The notes below the pieces were generated by a model. That model saw only the letters and a list, made by a program, of their open reading frames with translations, ran no database searches and was not told the DNA's origin. A program made the position numbers and the translations under genes. From Curvibacter sp. GWA2_63_95 (GTDB lineage Bacteria > Pseudomonadota > Gammaproteobacteria > Burkholderiales > Burkholderiaceae_C), in NCBI GenBank assembly GCA_001795455.1, contig MGPB01000001.1, positions 89,147 to 153,146 on the forward strand: DNA of 64,000 nucleotides, read 5' to 3'. Shown here in pieces: positions 48,431 through 56,349 of the stretch; position 1 is the first letter of the stretch, and every line of letters starts with the position of its first letter.

Positions 48431-49336
48431 TTAGAGGCTGCGGTGCAATTGCAAAATGTGCGCCAACTGCTGGGCAATCGGGGTGGGCAGGGGCTGCTTG
48501 CCGACCAGCACATCGCCAATATAGGCCGCGGTGCTGGCGGCATCAATGGCGGTGGGCAAATCGGGCAGATCGGTGAGGGCGCCGCTTTGGTAGGCCTGCA
48601 GGTCGGTCGCCTGGCCGCGCACAAAGGCTTGCATCTTGGGCGTGCGGCGCGGGTCGGCGACCGACTCGCCCTCGGTGCCGCGGATCAGCAAGGCGTTGGC
48701 CTGCACCAGCGCAAAGGTGTCGGCCATGGAGATGGCGTACTCAGGGTGGGTGTAGCTGCTCACGATGAGCGCGGGGCCATCCACCGGGTTCATGAGCTTG
48801 ACCAGGCTGTGTGCCGGGTTGCGCAGGTTGACCACCCGGCGCACGTCCAGCAAACGCTGCAGGCCGGGGCTGAGCAGGGCTGTGGGCACAAAGGCCACGC
48901 TGCCGGGTGCTATTGTTTTAATAGCTGCTTGCGCATGTATATCAAGGGCTTCGAGTACTTTTGATATAAAAACACGACGGTCTTCGGTGGCCGAGCCGTG
49001 GATCAGAACCGGCAGGCCCTCGCGCGCCAGCAGCAGCGCCAGCAGCGGTGTCAGCAGGGGCAGCTTGCGCGCACCGTTGTAGCTGGGGATGACCACCGTG
49101 GGCTGGCCGCTGGCGGGCAGCAGGGCCATGCGGCGGCGCGTGGCGTCCAGAAACCCGGCCATCTCTTCGGCGGTTTCCCCCTTGATACGCATGGCCAGGC
49201 AGAAGGCGCCCACCTCCAGGTCGGTCACGCTGCCGTCCAGCACCTGGCCGAACAGATCGTCCGCTTGCTCACGGGTGAGCGCACGGGCGCCGTCTTTGCC
49301 GCGACCGATTTCCTTGATGTAGTTGCCAATAGCCAT
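48431..49336 (-). CDS. ybiB: YbiB-like DNA-binding protein (glycosyltransferase family 3 fold)
   Basis: 301 residues. Resembles anthranilate phosphoribosyltransferase (GRGKDGARALTREQADDLFGQVLDG, LTPLLALLLAREGLPVLIHGS) but lacks the trpD phosphoribosyl-diphosphate glycine motif, as YbiB/TrpD2 proteins do. Those bind DNA or RNA rather than making tryptophan. Commonly found between nasA and cobA in Burkholderiales. Residues near KVLEALDIHAQAAIKTIAPG are encoded antisense by a dispersed repeat copy. Confidence 0.9.
   Translation of the reverse strand: MAIGNYIKEIGRGKDGARALTREQADDLFGQVLDGSVTDLEVGAFCLAMRIKGETAEEMAGFLDATRRRMALLPASGQPTVVIPSYNGARKLPLLTPLLALLLAREGLPVLIHGSATEDRRVFISKVLEALDIHAQAAIKTIAPGSVAFVPTALLSPGLQRLLDVRRVVNLRNPAHSLVKLMNPVDGPALIVSSYTHPEYAISMADTFALVQANALLIRGTEGESVADPRRTPKMQAFVRGQATDLQAYQSGALTDLPDLPTAIDAASTAAYIGDVLVGKQPLPTPIAQQLAHILQLHRSL
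48908..48970 (+). repeat. Dispersed short repeat, copy 9 (inside ybiB)
   Basis: Reads TGCTATTGTTTTAATAGCTG, CTTGCGCATGTATATCAAGG, GCTTCGAGTA. The 5' half is essentially consensus; the 3' half is degenerate. In frame and antisense, encoding DIHAQAAIKTIAPG. Confidence 0.82.
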
Positions 49337-49378
49337 GGGGCGATTGTCTTTGATACCAGATAACTTTCGGCTATGTGC

Positions 49379-52192
49379 TTATGCACCCGCCGCAGCCGGT
49401 GCCATGCTGGCACGCACCATGCGCTGCAGCTGCGGCACGCAGGAGCCGCAGTTGGTACCGCACTTGAGTGTGCTTTGCAGCGTGCTCAGGCGGTCGGCGG
49501 CAAAGCCGGTGCACTCGGCCAGCGTGGCGTCGATGGCGGTGTCCGTCACGTTGAAGCAGGTACACACCGTTTTGCCGCGCGATTGCACGGGCACGGGCGG
49601 TGTGGCACCGGGTGCCAGCAGCGCGCGGCCGTAGCTCTGCGCGGGCTGTTCATCCTGCAGCAGCGTGGTCATCCAGCTCTGGGCGCGCGTGTCACCGGCC
49701 AGCAAAAAGCCTTCCAGCGTGGCGTCCGTCGTGTTGCGCTGCAGGCGCACGGCACGGCGCTGGCCGCGTTTCTTGTCGGCATAACGCACCACGTCGGCAC
49801 CGTCCAGGTGCAGCAGGGCTTCGATCTCTTGCAGCAGCGTGTCGGGCGCGGCTTGCATGTCTGCCGCGCGGAACAACACGCCGCTGCGGCCGTGGCCGTC
49901 GGCGGTGGCGTTGCCAAACGGTACGCAACTGGCGTAGGCAAAACGCGCCATCAGTGCCTGCAGTTTGCCGCGCACGGCCAGCACCGTGTCATCGGGCAGC
50001 CAGGCAATCGCCAGCAGGGTCCAGGGCATGTCGGCCTTGAGCACCTTGACGGCGGAGTGTTTGAACTCGGGTTGTTTGGAGTCCGGGCAGTAGGCCGAGG
50101 TGGTGAGCGCGTTGACGCCGGCCAGGCGGGTGCCGGTGGCGCTGACGCCGCTCAAAAACTCTTCCCCCCAGTGCATGGCCATGAAGACCTGGCTCAGCCC
50201 TACCTCGGGGCTGGCCTGCACCGGCACCAGGATGGAGCCGCGTTTGCTGGTCACGTGCACCAGGTCGTTCTCGGTGATCAGGCGGCGCGCCATGTCTTGC
50301 GGGTGCATTTGCAGCGCGGGTTCACGCACATGGCCAAACAGGCGGCCCAGCGTGCCGGTGCGGCTCATGCCGTGCCACTGGTCGCGCAGGCGGCCGGTGG
50401 TCAGCGAGAAGGGGTAGCGCGCCTCGCGCGGCTCGGCCACGCCCTTGTAGGCCACGTTGGCAAACCGTGCGCGGCCGTCGGGGGTGGGGAACACGCCGTC
50501 TTCGTACAGGCGCACCTTGCCGGCGCTGGCGCCTTCGGGCATGGGCCATTGCAAGGGGGTGGCTTCCAGCTGGGCGTAGTCCATGCCGGTGATGTCGAGG
50601 TCGCGGCCACGGGTGGATTCGCGGTGCTCGTTCCACACCGATTCGGCCGTGGGGTAGGGGAACAACGTGCCAGCGGCGGTGCCACGGCCCAGCGCGCGCT
50701 CCAGGCGCTGCGCAAAGTCGGTGGCAATGGCCCAGTCGTGGCGCGGGGCGGTGTCGGGCGCGCCCGGTGGCACAACGGCAGCGCGCACGCGGCTGATGCG
50801 GCGTTCGCTGTTGGTGACGGTGCCTTCTTTTTCGCCCCAGGTGGTGGCGGGCAGCAGCAGGTCAGCGTAGCGGGCGGTGGCGGTGGTGCTGAAAGCCTCT
50901 TGCACCACCACAAACTCGGCGCGCTCCAGTGCACGGCGCACGGTGGCCTGGTCGGGCATGCTTTGCGCGGGGTTGGTGCAGGCAATCCACAGGGCCCGGA
51001 TCTCGCCATCGGCGGCGGCCTGGAACATCTCCACGGCGGTTTTGCCGGGTGTCTCGGGCACGCTGGCCACGCCCCACAGCGCGGCCACTTCGGCACGGTG
51101 CGCGGGGTTGGCCAAGTCGCGGTGGGCGCTCAGCAGGTTGGCCAGGCCACCCACTTCGCGGCCGCCCATGGCGTTGGGCTGACCGGTCAGCGAGAAGGGG
51201 CCGGCACCGGGCATGCCGATCTGGCCGGTGGCCAGGTGCAGGTTGATGAGGGCGGTGTTTTTGGCCGTGCCGCTGCTGGACTGGTTCAGGCCTTGGCAGT
51301 ACAGGCTCAGCGTGGCCGGGCTCTGGGCAAACAGGCGCGCGGCTTCCAGCAGGTCTTCCTTGCGGATGCCGCAGGTTTGGGCCACGGCATCGGGCGTGTA
51401 GTCGCGCACCGTGGCCTTGAGGTCTTCAAAGCCACTGGTGTGCGCGGCGATGAAGGCGGGGTTGGTCCAGCCCTCCCACAGCATGAGGTGCAGCATGCCG
51501 TGGAACAGCATCACGTCGGTGCCGGGCTGGATCTGCAGGAACAGGTCGGCCAGTTCCACCGTGTCGGTGCGGCGCACGTCGGCCACCACGATTTTCATGC
51601 CGGGGTTCTTGCGCTTGGCGTCTTCGATGCGGCGAAACAGGATGGGGTGGGCGAATGCGGTGTTGGAGCCGACGATGAAGATGGTCTGCGCGTGGTTCAC
51701 ATCGTCATAGCAGGCGGGCGGAGCGTCGGCGCCCAGTGTCTTCTTGTAGCCGGCCACGGCGCTGCTCATACACAGGCGCGAGTTGGTGTCGATGTTGTTG
51801 GTGCCGATCAGGCCCTTGGACAGCTTGTTGAAGACGTAGTAGTCCTCGGTCAGCAGCTGGCCGCTCACATAAAAGCCCACGGCGTCGGGGCCGTGGTCGC
51901 GGATGATGCGGGCGAACTGGTCAGTGGCCAACGTCAGTGCGCTGTCCCAGGACAGGGGCTGGGGCGCGGCGCCACGCTGCAGGCGCTGCAGCGGCTGCAG
52001 CAGGCGTGTTTGCAGGGTGACGGGCGCGCTCGCCGTGTGGTGCAGCGTGGAGCCCTTGGAGCACAGGCGGCCAAAGTTGGCCGGGTGGTCCGGGTCACCG
52101 CGCACCCCGGTGATCTGCGCACCCCGGGATTCGATGATGACGCCACAGCCCACACCGCAGTAGGGGCAGGTAGAGCGTGTTTCCTTCACCAT
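49379..52192 (-). CDS. nasA: Assimilatory nitrate reductase, molybdopterin catalytic subunit
   Basis: 937 residues. N-terminal 4Fe-4S ligands Cys9, Cys12, Cys16 and Cys44 (CPYCGVGCGV ... GRLCSKG), then the bis-MGD molybdopterin oxidoreductase domains (for example TNNIDTNSRLCMSSAVAGYK, GMKIVVADVRRTDTVELAD). A C-terminal BFD-type [2Fe-2S] module (VCTCFNVTDTAID ... KCGTNCGSCVPQL) follows, as in NasA/NasC that take electrons from NADH or ferredoxin. It reduces nitrate to nitrite in the cytoplasm for NirBD. The first 41 bp are duplicated 101 bp upstream. Confidence 0.96.
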   Translation of the reverse strand: MVKETRSTCPYCGVGCGVIIESRGAQITGVRGDPDHPANFGRLCSKGSTLHHTASAPVTLQTRLLQPLQRLQRGAAPQPLSWDSALTLATDQFARIIRDHGPDAVGFYVSGQLLTEDYYVFNKLSKGLIGTNNIDTNSRLCMSSAVAGYKKTLGADAPPACYDDVNHAQTIFIVGSNTAFAHPILFRRIEDAKRKNPGMKIVVADVRRTDTVELADLFLQIQPGTDVMLFHGMLHLMLWEGWTNPAFIAAHTSGFEDLKATVRDYTPDAVAQTCGIRKEDLLEAARLFAQSPATLSLYCQGLNQSSSGTAKNTALINLHLATGQIGMPGAGPFSLTGQPNAMGGREVGGLANLLSAHRDLANPAHRAEVAALWGVASVPETPGKTAVEMFQAAADGEIRALWIACTNPAQSMPDQATVRRALERAEFVVVQEAFSTTATARYADLLLPATTWGEKEGTVTNSERRISRVRAAVVPPGAPDTAPRHDWAIATDFAQRLERALGRGTAAGTLFPYPTAESVWNEHRESTRGRDLDITGMDYAQLEATPLQWPMPEGASAGKVRLYEDGVFPTPDGRARFANVAYKGVAEPREARYPFSLTTGRLRDQWHGMSRTGTLGRLFGHVREPALQMHPQDMARRLITENDLVHVTSKRGSILVPVQASPEVGLSQVFMAMHWGEEFLSGVSATGTRLAGVNALTTSAYCPDSKQPEFKHSAVKVLKADMPWTLLAIAWLPDDTVLAVRGKLQALMARFAYASCVPFGNATADGHGRSGVLFRAADMQAAPDTLLQEIEALLHLDGADVVRYADKKRGQRRAVRLQRNTTDATLEGFLLAGDTRAQSWMTTLLQDEQPAQSYGRALLAPGATPPVPVQSRGKTVCTCFNVTDTAIDATLAECTGFAADRLSTLQSTLKCGTNCGSCVPQLQRMVRASMAPAAAGA

Positions 52193-52196
52193 GCAA
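52156..52196. repeat. 41-bp direct repeat, copy a (nasA 5' end)
   Basis: GCAGTAGGGGCAGGTAGAGC ... TTCCTTC plus ATGCAA. Includes the nasA start and its first eleven codons. The second copy is at 52257-52297, offset exactly 101 bp, with three mismatches. Confidence 0.9.
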
Positions 52197-52293
52197 GGCC
52201 CCTACGTAGGTGTTTCTCATTGCTCGCAACGCGATCCGCTGCGATAGCAGCGAGATCGCAGTAGGGGCAGGTAGAGCGTGTTTCCTTCTGCAT
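52186..52293 (-). CDS. Possible upstream ORF / leader peptide of nasA (35 codons)
   Basis: The upstream copy of the direct repeat places an ATG at 52293 that reads MQKETRSTCPYCDLAAIAAD, almost the nasA N-terminus, then diverges. It continues for 35 codons and stops with a TGA that overlaps nasA codons 2-3. It keeps two of the four iron-sulphur cysteines. It could be a leader that couples translation to nasA, or simply a duplication scar. No strong ribosome site precedes either ATG (both are TTGC-ATG). Confidence 0.35.
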   Translation of the reverse strand: MQKETRSTCPYCDLAAIAADRVASNEKHLRRGLAW

Positions 52294-52297
52294 GCAA
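52257..52297. repeat. 41-bp direct repeat, copy b (upstream of nasA)
   Basis: Near-identical to 52156-52196. Located in the gap between nirD and nasA, it creates the in-frame small ORF described above. Confidence 0.9.
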
Positions 52298-52322
52298 AGA
52301 CTCCCTGGACGGTGGTTCTTCT

Positions 52323-52706
52323 TCAGGCGCTGGTGGTGCGGCGGGTGGGGCCGGCAATGGGGCGCACCAGGTCGGTGGCGTGGCCTTGCAGCTCGGTGGT
52401 CTTCAGGAACACCTGGCCGCCATCGAGCTTGACCTGGAACTTCGGTGTGCAGCCTTCGTCAGGGGCGGAGGCCTGGCCATCGCACAGTCCGATGGTCCAG
52501 TTGTGCAGCGGGCAGGCCACGCTGGTGCCAAACACAATGCCTTGCGAGAGCGGGCCGCCCTTGTGCGGGCAGCGGTCCAGCAGCGCAAACACTTCATCCT
52601 GTGTGTTGCGGAACACGGCCACGTCCAGGCCCTGGGCGCGCTCGACACGGCGCGAGCCGAGCACGGGGATGTCGTCAATCTTGCAGATGAGGGTCCATTC
52701 GGTCAT
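52323..52706 (-). CDS. nirD: Nitrite reductase small subunit, Rieske-type
   Basis: 127 residues. Rieske-like fold with RCPHKGGPLSQG and ACPLHNWTI: both Cys-x-His pairs needed for a [2Fe-2S] centre are present, unlike enterobacterial NirD. LVRPIAGPT-type C-terminus. Works with NirB in NADH-dependent reduction of nitrite to ammonium. Unusually it is separated from nirB by a PilJ-domain gene. Confidence 0.93.
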   Translation of the reverse strand: MTEWTLICKIDDIPVLGSRRVERAQGLDVAVFRNTQDEVFALLDRCPHKGGPLSQGIVFGTSVACPLHNWTIGLCDGQASAPDEGCTPKFQVKLDGGQVFLKTTELQGHATDLVRPIAGPTRRTTSA

Positions 52707-52720
52707 GTCGTTCTTCCTAA

Positions 52721-52790
52721 TGCTATTGTTTTAGTAGCTGCTTGCGCATATTCCGCGGTGGCTAGAGGCCTATTTGGCTTGTATTTATGC
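52721..52790 (+). repeat. Dispersed short repeat, copy 10 (nirD / PilJ-protein junction)
   Basis: Reads TGCTATTGTTTTAGTAGCTG, CTTGCGCATATTCCGCGGTG, GCTAGAGGCCTATTTGGCTT, the cleanest copy. Its right end supplies the stop codon (TAA at 52785-52787, minus strand) of the PilJ-domain gene; the left part lies just upstream of nirD. Confidence 0.9.
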
Positions 52791-53576
52791 CTTGAGGGCC
52801 GAGTACAGGCCGGTCACCCGGTCCATCACGGTGAGCAGGTTTTCGCTGCTCACAAACACATCGGCCATGGGTTTGGGGCGCTGCGCACCTTCCTGCAGCT
52901 GCCGGAGTGCCATGTCAAAAAACACCCACTGCGCATCGCCCAGCAGCAGCTCGTCCTTGATGCGCAAGGTTGCTTCGGGCGCATTGCGCAGCAGCTCCAT
53001 GGCCGCGGTGAATTCGCTGCGCGCCTTGCCGATTTCGGCGGCGGCCACGCTGGCGTCCACGGGCAGGGTGGCGGCCAGGTAGAACTTGGCCATGCGCTGT
53101 GTCAGCATGCGCTGGCGCCCGGCCACGTTGACCAGCTTGCCCACAGGTTTGGACAGCGCCGCTTCGTACTGCACCGTGCCTTGGTGGGCCAGGGCCAGCA
53201 CCTTGGCGTCGAGCTGCAGCAGGGTTGCCGCACCGTCGCGGGAAGGGGCCTTGCCCACCAGCGCGCTTTTGTAGTCGGACCAGGCAGCGTCCAGCTTGCT
53301 GTAGGTGGCCTGCACATCGGGCGTGGGGGCGAACCCCTTGAGCTCGGTCAGCTGGCGGTCAAACAGCGCCATGGATTTGTCCAGCACCATCTGGGCGCTG
53401 GTCTTCTCCACGTTTTGCAGCAGGGCCAGCCAGGCCTTGCCCATGCGCTGGCTCAGCATGCGCTGGCGGCCGGCCTTGTTGATGGCGTCGCTCAAATCCG
53501 TCACCTGGGCGCGGGCTGGCAGGGCCAGGCCCAGGGCGCTGGCACCGGCCATTGACATCAGGGTTCTGCGTTGCAT
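52785..53576 (-). CDS. Periplasmic protein with two PilJ/nitrate-sensor-type modules
   Basis: 263 residues from the ATG at 53576. N-terminal MQRRTLMSMAGASALGLALPARAQ is an export signal with a twin-arginine start, though the RR context is minimal. The mature protein is helical with two copies of the sensor signature: KAGRQRMLSQRMGKAWLAL and VAGRQRMLTQRMAKFYLAA. The same motif begins the PilJ domain and occurs in NarX/NIT-like nitrate sensors. It has no output domain. Encoded between nirB (10 bp upstream) and nirD, so it probably binds nitrate or nitrite in the periplasm. Confidence 0.8.
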   Translation of the reverse strand: MQRRTLMSMAGASALGLALPARAQVTDLSDAINKAGRQRMLSQRMGKAWLALLQNVEKTSAQMVLDKSMALFDRQLTELKGFAPTPDVQATYSKLDAAWSDYKSALVGKAPSRDGAATLLQLDAKVLALAHQGTVQYEAALSKPVGKLVNVAGRQRMLTQRMAKFYLAATLPVDASVAAAEIGKARSEFTAAMELLRNAPEATLRIKDELLLGDAQWVFFDMALRQLQEGAQRPKPMADVFVSSENLLTVMDRVTGLYSALKA

Positions 53577-53586
53577 GGTGTGCCCC

Positions 53587-56025
53587 TCAGACCTTGACGG
53601 CTTCAAACTGGCGGGTGTCAACCTGTGCGTCCTTGAAGTCGAACCAGGGATCGGGTTCACCGTCCAGCGCAAATTGCAGGCGTTCCCACAGGGCCTTGCG
53701 GCCTTCGTGGTCTTCCAGAATGCGTTTCTTCACATAGTCCAGGCCCACACGGTTCACGTAATGCACGGTGCGCTCCAGGTACCAGCCTTCCTGGCGGTAC
53801 AGCTCGCAAAACGCGCCGGTGTACTCCAGCACTTCGGCGGCAGTCTTCACCTTCACCAGAAAGTGCGCCACCTCGGTCTTGATGCCGCCGTTGCCGGCGA
53901 TGTACATCTCCCAGCCCGAGTCCACACCGATCACGCCCACGTCCTTGATGCCTGCCTCGGCGCAGTTGCGCGGGCAGCCGGAGACGGCGAACTTGACCTT
54001 GTGCGGTGCGTACATGCGCCACATCGCGCGCTCCAGGTCCTTGCCCATCTGGGTGCTGTCCTGCGTGCCCATGCGGCACCATTCGCTGCCCACGCAGGTC
54101 TTCACCGTGCGCAGGGCCTTGGCGTAGGCGTGGCCGGAGGGCATGCCGATGTCTTTCCAGATGCCGACCAGGTCTTCTTTCTTCACGCCCAGCAAGTCGA
54201 TGCGCTGGCCGCCGGTGACCTTGATGGTGGGGACCTTGTACTTGTCGGCGGCGTCGGCGATGCGGCGCAGCTCGTCGGCCGTGGTTTCGCCACCCCACAT
54301 GCGCGGGATGACGGAATAGGTGCCGTCCTTCTGGATGTTGGCGTGGCTGCGTTCGTTGATGAAGCGGCTTTGTGGGTCGTCCTTGGCTTCCTTGGGCCAG
54401 CTGCTGGTCACGTAGTAGTTCAGGGCGGGGCGGCAGCTGGAGCAGCCGTTGGGCGTTTTCCAGCCCAAGCCTGTTTGCACATCGGCAATGGTCAGGTACT
54501 TGTTGGCCACAATGGCCTCGCGTACCGCCTGGTGGCCAAGGTCGGTGCAGCTGCACATGGCCTTGGTCTTGGGGGTGGCGGAGTAGTCGCCTCCGGCGGT
54601 GAACATGATGATCTGTTCCACCAAGCCGGTGCAGGAGCCACACGATGCGCTAGCCTTGGTGTGTTTTTTCACCTCATCCAGCGTGAACAGGCCCTTGTCG
54701 CGGATCGCCTTGCAGATGGTGCCCTTGGTCACGCCGTTGCAGCCGCAAACCTCGTCGCTGTCGGCCATGGCCGCGGCCTTGTTCTGACCCTGGTGGCCCA
54801 CGTCGCCGATGTTGGAGCCGCTTTCGCCAAACATCAGCTTGTCGCGGATGTCGGCAATGCTGCGGCCATCGCGCAACAGCTTGAAGTACCAGCTGCCGTC
54901 CACCGTGTCGCCGTACATGCAGGCGCCCACCAGCTTGTCGTTCTTGATGACCAGCTTTTTGTAAACGCCGCCAAAGGGGTCGCTCATCACGATTTCTTCG
55001 GTGCCTTCGCCGCCCTGGAACTCACCGGCACTGAACAAATCAATGCCGGTCACTTTCAGCTTGGTGGAAGTCAGCGAGCCGGTGTAGCGGCCAATGCCGT
55101 ACATGGCCAGGTGGTTGGCGGCCACTTTGGCCTGCTCAAACAAAGGGGCCACCAGGCCGTAGGCGATGCCGCGGTGGGCCGCGCATTCCCCGACGCTGTA
55201 GATGCGCGCGTCGGTCACGGTTTGCATGGTGTCGGTCACCACAATGCCGCGGTCCACATGCAGGCGCATGCTGGTGGCCAGCTCGGTGTTGGGGCGAATG
55301 CCCACAGCCATCACCACCAGATCGGCCGCGACTTCGGTGCCATCCTTGAACTTGATGGCCTTGACGCGGCCATCGTCACCACCCACTAGCTCCTGGGTTT
55401 GGGCGCCCATCAGGAAATTCAGGCCCCGCTCTTGCAGCGACTTCTGCAACAGGCCGCCTGCCACGGTGTCCAGCTGGCGCTCCATCAGGGTAGGCTGTAC
55501 GTGCACCACGCTCACGGTCATGCCACGCAGCATCAGACCGTTGGCGGCTTCCAGGCCCAAGAGGCCGCCGCCAATGACCACTGCGTGTTTGTATTTGGTG
55601 GCCGCCTCGATCATGGCGTTGGTGTCGGCAATGTCGCGGTAGGCAATCACGCCTTGCAGGTCCTTGCCGGGGATGGGCAGGATGAAGGGGTTGGAGCCGG
55701 TGCAGATCAGCAGGCGGTCGTATTCGGCCTCGGTGCCGTCAGACGCCTTGACGATGCGCTTGACGCGGTCCACTTCCACCACTTTCTTGCCGGCGTGCAG
55801 CGTGATGTGGTTGTCGGTGTACCACTCAAAGCTGTTCAGCACGATCTCGTCCAGCGTCTGCTCACCAGCCAGCACCGGGCTCAGCAAGATGCGGTTGTAG
55901 TTGGGGTGGGGCTCGGCGCCAAAGACGGTGATGTCGTACAGGTCCGGGGCCACCTTGAGCAATTCCTCAAGGGTACGCACACCGGCCATGCCGTTGCCAA
56001 TCATTACCAGTTTCGATTTTTTCAT
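53587..56025 (-). CDS. nirB: Nitrite reductase [NAD(P)H] large subunit
   Basis: 812 residues from the ATG at 56025 (GGAG nine bases upstream). FAD/NAD-binding N-terminal half (LVMIGNGMAGVRTLEELL, AVVIGGGLLGLEAANGL, VVMAVGIRPNTELA). Two BFD-type [2Fe-2S] regions (VCGCNGVTKGTIC ... CGSCTG; CSCTDLG ... CSSCRPALNYY) and a C-terminal sirohaem/4Fe-4S domain (CVGSEWC, VSGCPRNCAEAG) follow. It reduces nitrite to ammonium in the cytoplasm. First gene of the operon, under the sigma-54/ANTAR leader described below. Confidence 0.96.
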   Translation of the reverse strand: MKKSKLVMIGNGMAGVRTLEELLKVAPDLYDITVFGAEPHPNYNRILLSPVLAGEQTLDEIVLNSFEWYTDNHITLHAGKKVVEVDRVKRIVKASDGTEAEYDRLLICTGSNPFILPIPGKDLQGVIAYRDIADTNAMIEAATKYKHAVVIGGGLLGLEAANGLMLRGMTVSVVHVQPTLMERQLDTVAGGLLQKSLQERGLNFLMGAQTQELVGGDDGRVKAIKFKDGTEVAADLVVMAVGIRPNTELATSMRLHVDRGIVVTDTMQTVTDARIYSVGECAAHRGIAYGLVAPLFEQAKVAANHLAMYGIGRYTGSLTSTKLKVTGIDLFSAGEFQGGEGTEEIVMSDPFGGVYKKLVIKNDKLVGACMYGDTVDGSWYFKLLRDGRSIADIRDKLMFGESGSNIGDVGHQGQNKAAAMADSDEVCGCNGVTKGTICKAIRDKGLFTLDEVKKHTKASASCGSCTGLVEQIIMFTAGGDYSATPKTKAMCSCTDLGHQAVREAIVANKYLTIADVQTGLGWKTPNGCSSCRPALNYYVTSSWPKEAKDDPQSRFINERSHANIQKDGTYSVIPRMWGGETTADELRRIADAADKYKVPTIKVTGGQRIDLLGVKKEDLVGIWKDIGMPSGHAYAKALRTVKTCVGSEWCRMGTQDSTQMGKDLERAMWRMYAPHKVKFAVSGCPRNCAEAGIKDVGVIGVDSGWEMYIAGNGGIKTEVAHFLVKVKTAAEVLEYTGAFCELYRQEGWYLERTVHYVNRVGLDYVKKRILEDHEGRKALWERLQFALDGEPDPWFDFKDAQVDTRQFEAVKV

Positions 56026-56153
56026 AGTGCCGACTCCAAAGGACGAGACAAACGCGGATGTGGCAGGGCCACATGCCAGAAATGAGGGGGTAGAGGAGAT
56101 CCGCGCCTTCAGCAAAGGCGCACCAGCAAGCACTGGCCTTGGACAGCCCTGCG

Positions 56154-56219
56154 CTGCGCGACGTCGTTGTGCGCAGAACCAATACGGCTGTCATCTCGTT
56201 GGGGCGCGTCGTTGCGCCC
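56154..56219 (-). ncRNA. ANTAR-type two-hairpin antiterminator element in the nirB leader
   Basis: On the minus strand, hairpin 1 (56219-56202) is GGGCGC-AACGAC-GCGCCC, a perfect six-pair stem with hexaloop AACGAC. Hairpin 2 (56176-56154) has stem CTGCGC/GCGCAG extended by AC/GT with one bulged C around the same hexaloop AACGAC. ANTAR proteins bind pairs of hairpins with A at loop position 1 and G at position 4; both loops obey this. The linker is 25 bases. A GCGCCTT/AAGGCGC stem lies further on (56121-56103) but no U-run follows, so the terminating structure is unclear. Confidence 0.75.
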
Positions 56220-56230
56220 GCAGGAGCTGA

Positions 56231-56246
56231 TGCAAGAGCTGTGCCA
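56231..56246 (-). promoter_or_regulatory. Sigma-54 promoter of the nirB operon
   Basis: TGGCACAGCTCTTGCA matches the consensus TGGCAC-N5-TTGCA, with GG and GC separated by the required ten bases. The start would fall near 56220, one or two bases before ANTAR hairpin 1. This makes the assignment mutually supporting and implies nitrogen (NtrC-type) control. The rest of the 324-bp gap shows only a poor GCAC...GGTG box near 56285-56300. Confidence 0.8.
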
Positions 56247-56349
56247 TATGATTGGCGCTGGGTTTCGTGCCTGCGCTTTGCCACCCCTTGGTGTGCGAAT
56301 TGCATGGCCTGGCGGGGCCCAAAAGCCCTGTTTCCCCTAGCTACACCTG

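Noticed and set aside
49373..52264. A 963-codon open frame on the plus strand opposite nasA
   Set aside because: It is the mirror of a high-G+C gene; its composition is His/Gly/Ala-rich with no family, and nasA on the other strand has complete motifs.
53305..55389. A 694-codon plus-strand frame opposite nirB
   Set aside because: Shadow of nirB: no ribosome site, no known domain, Val/His/Ala-rich translation.
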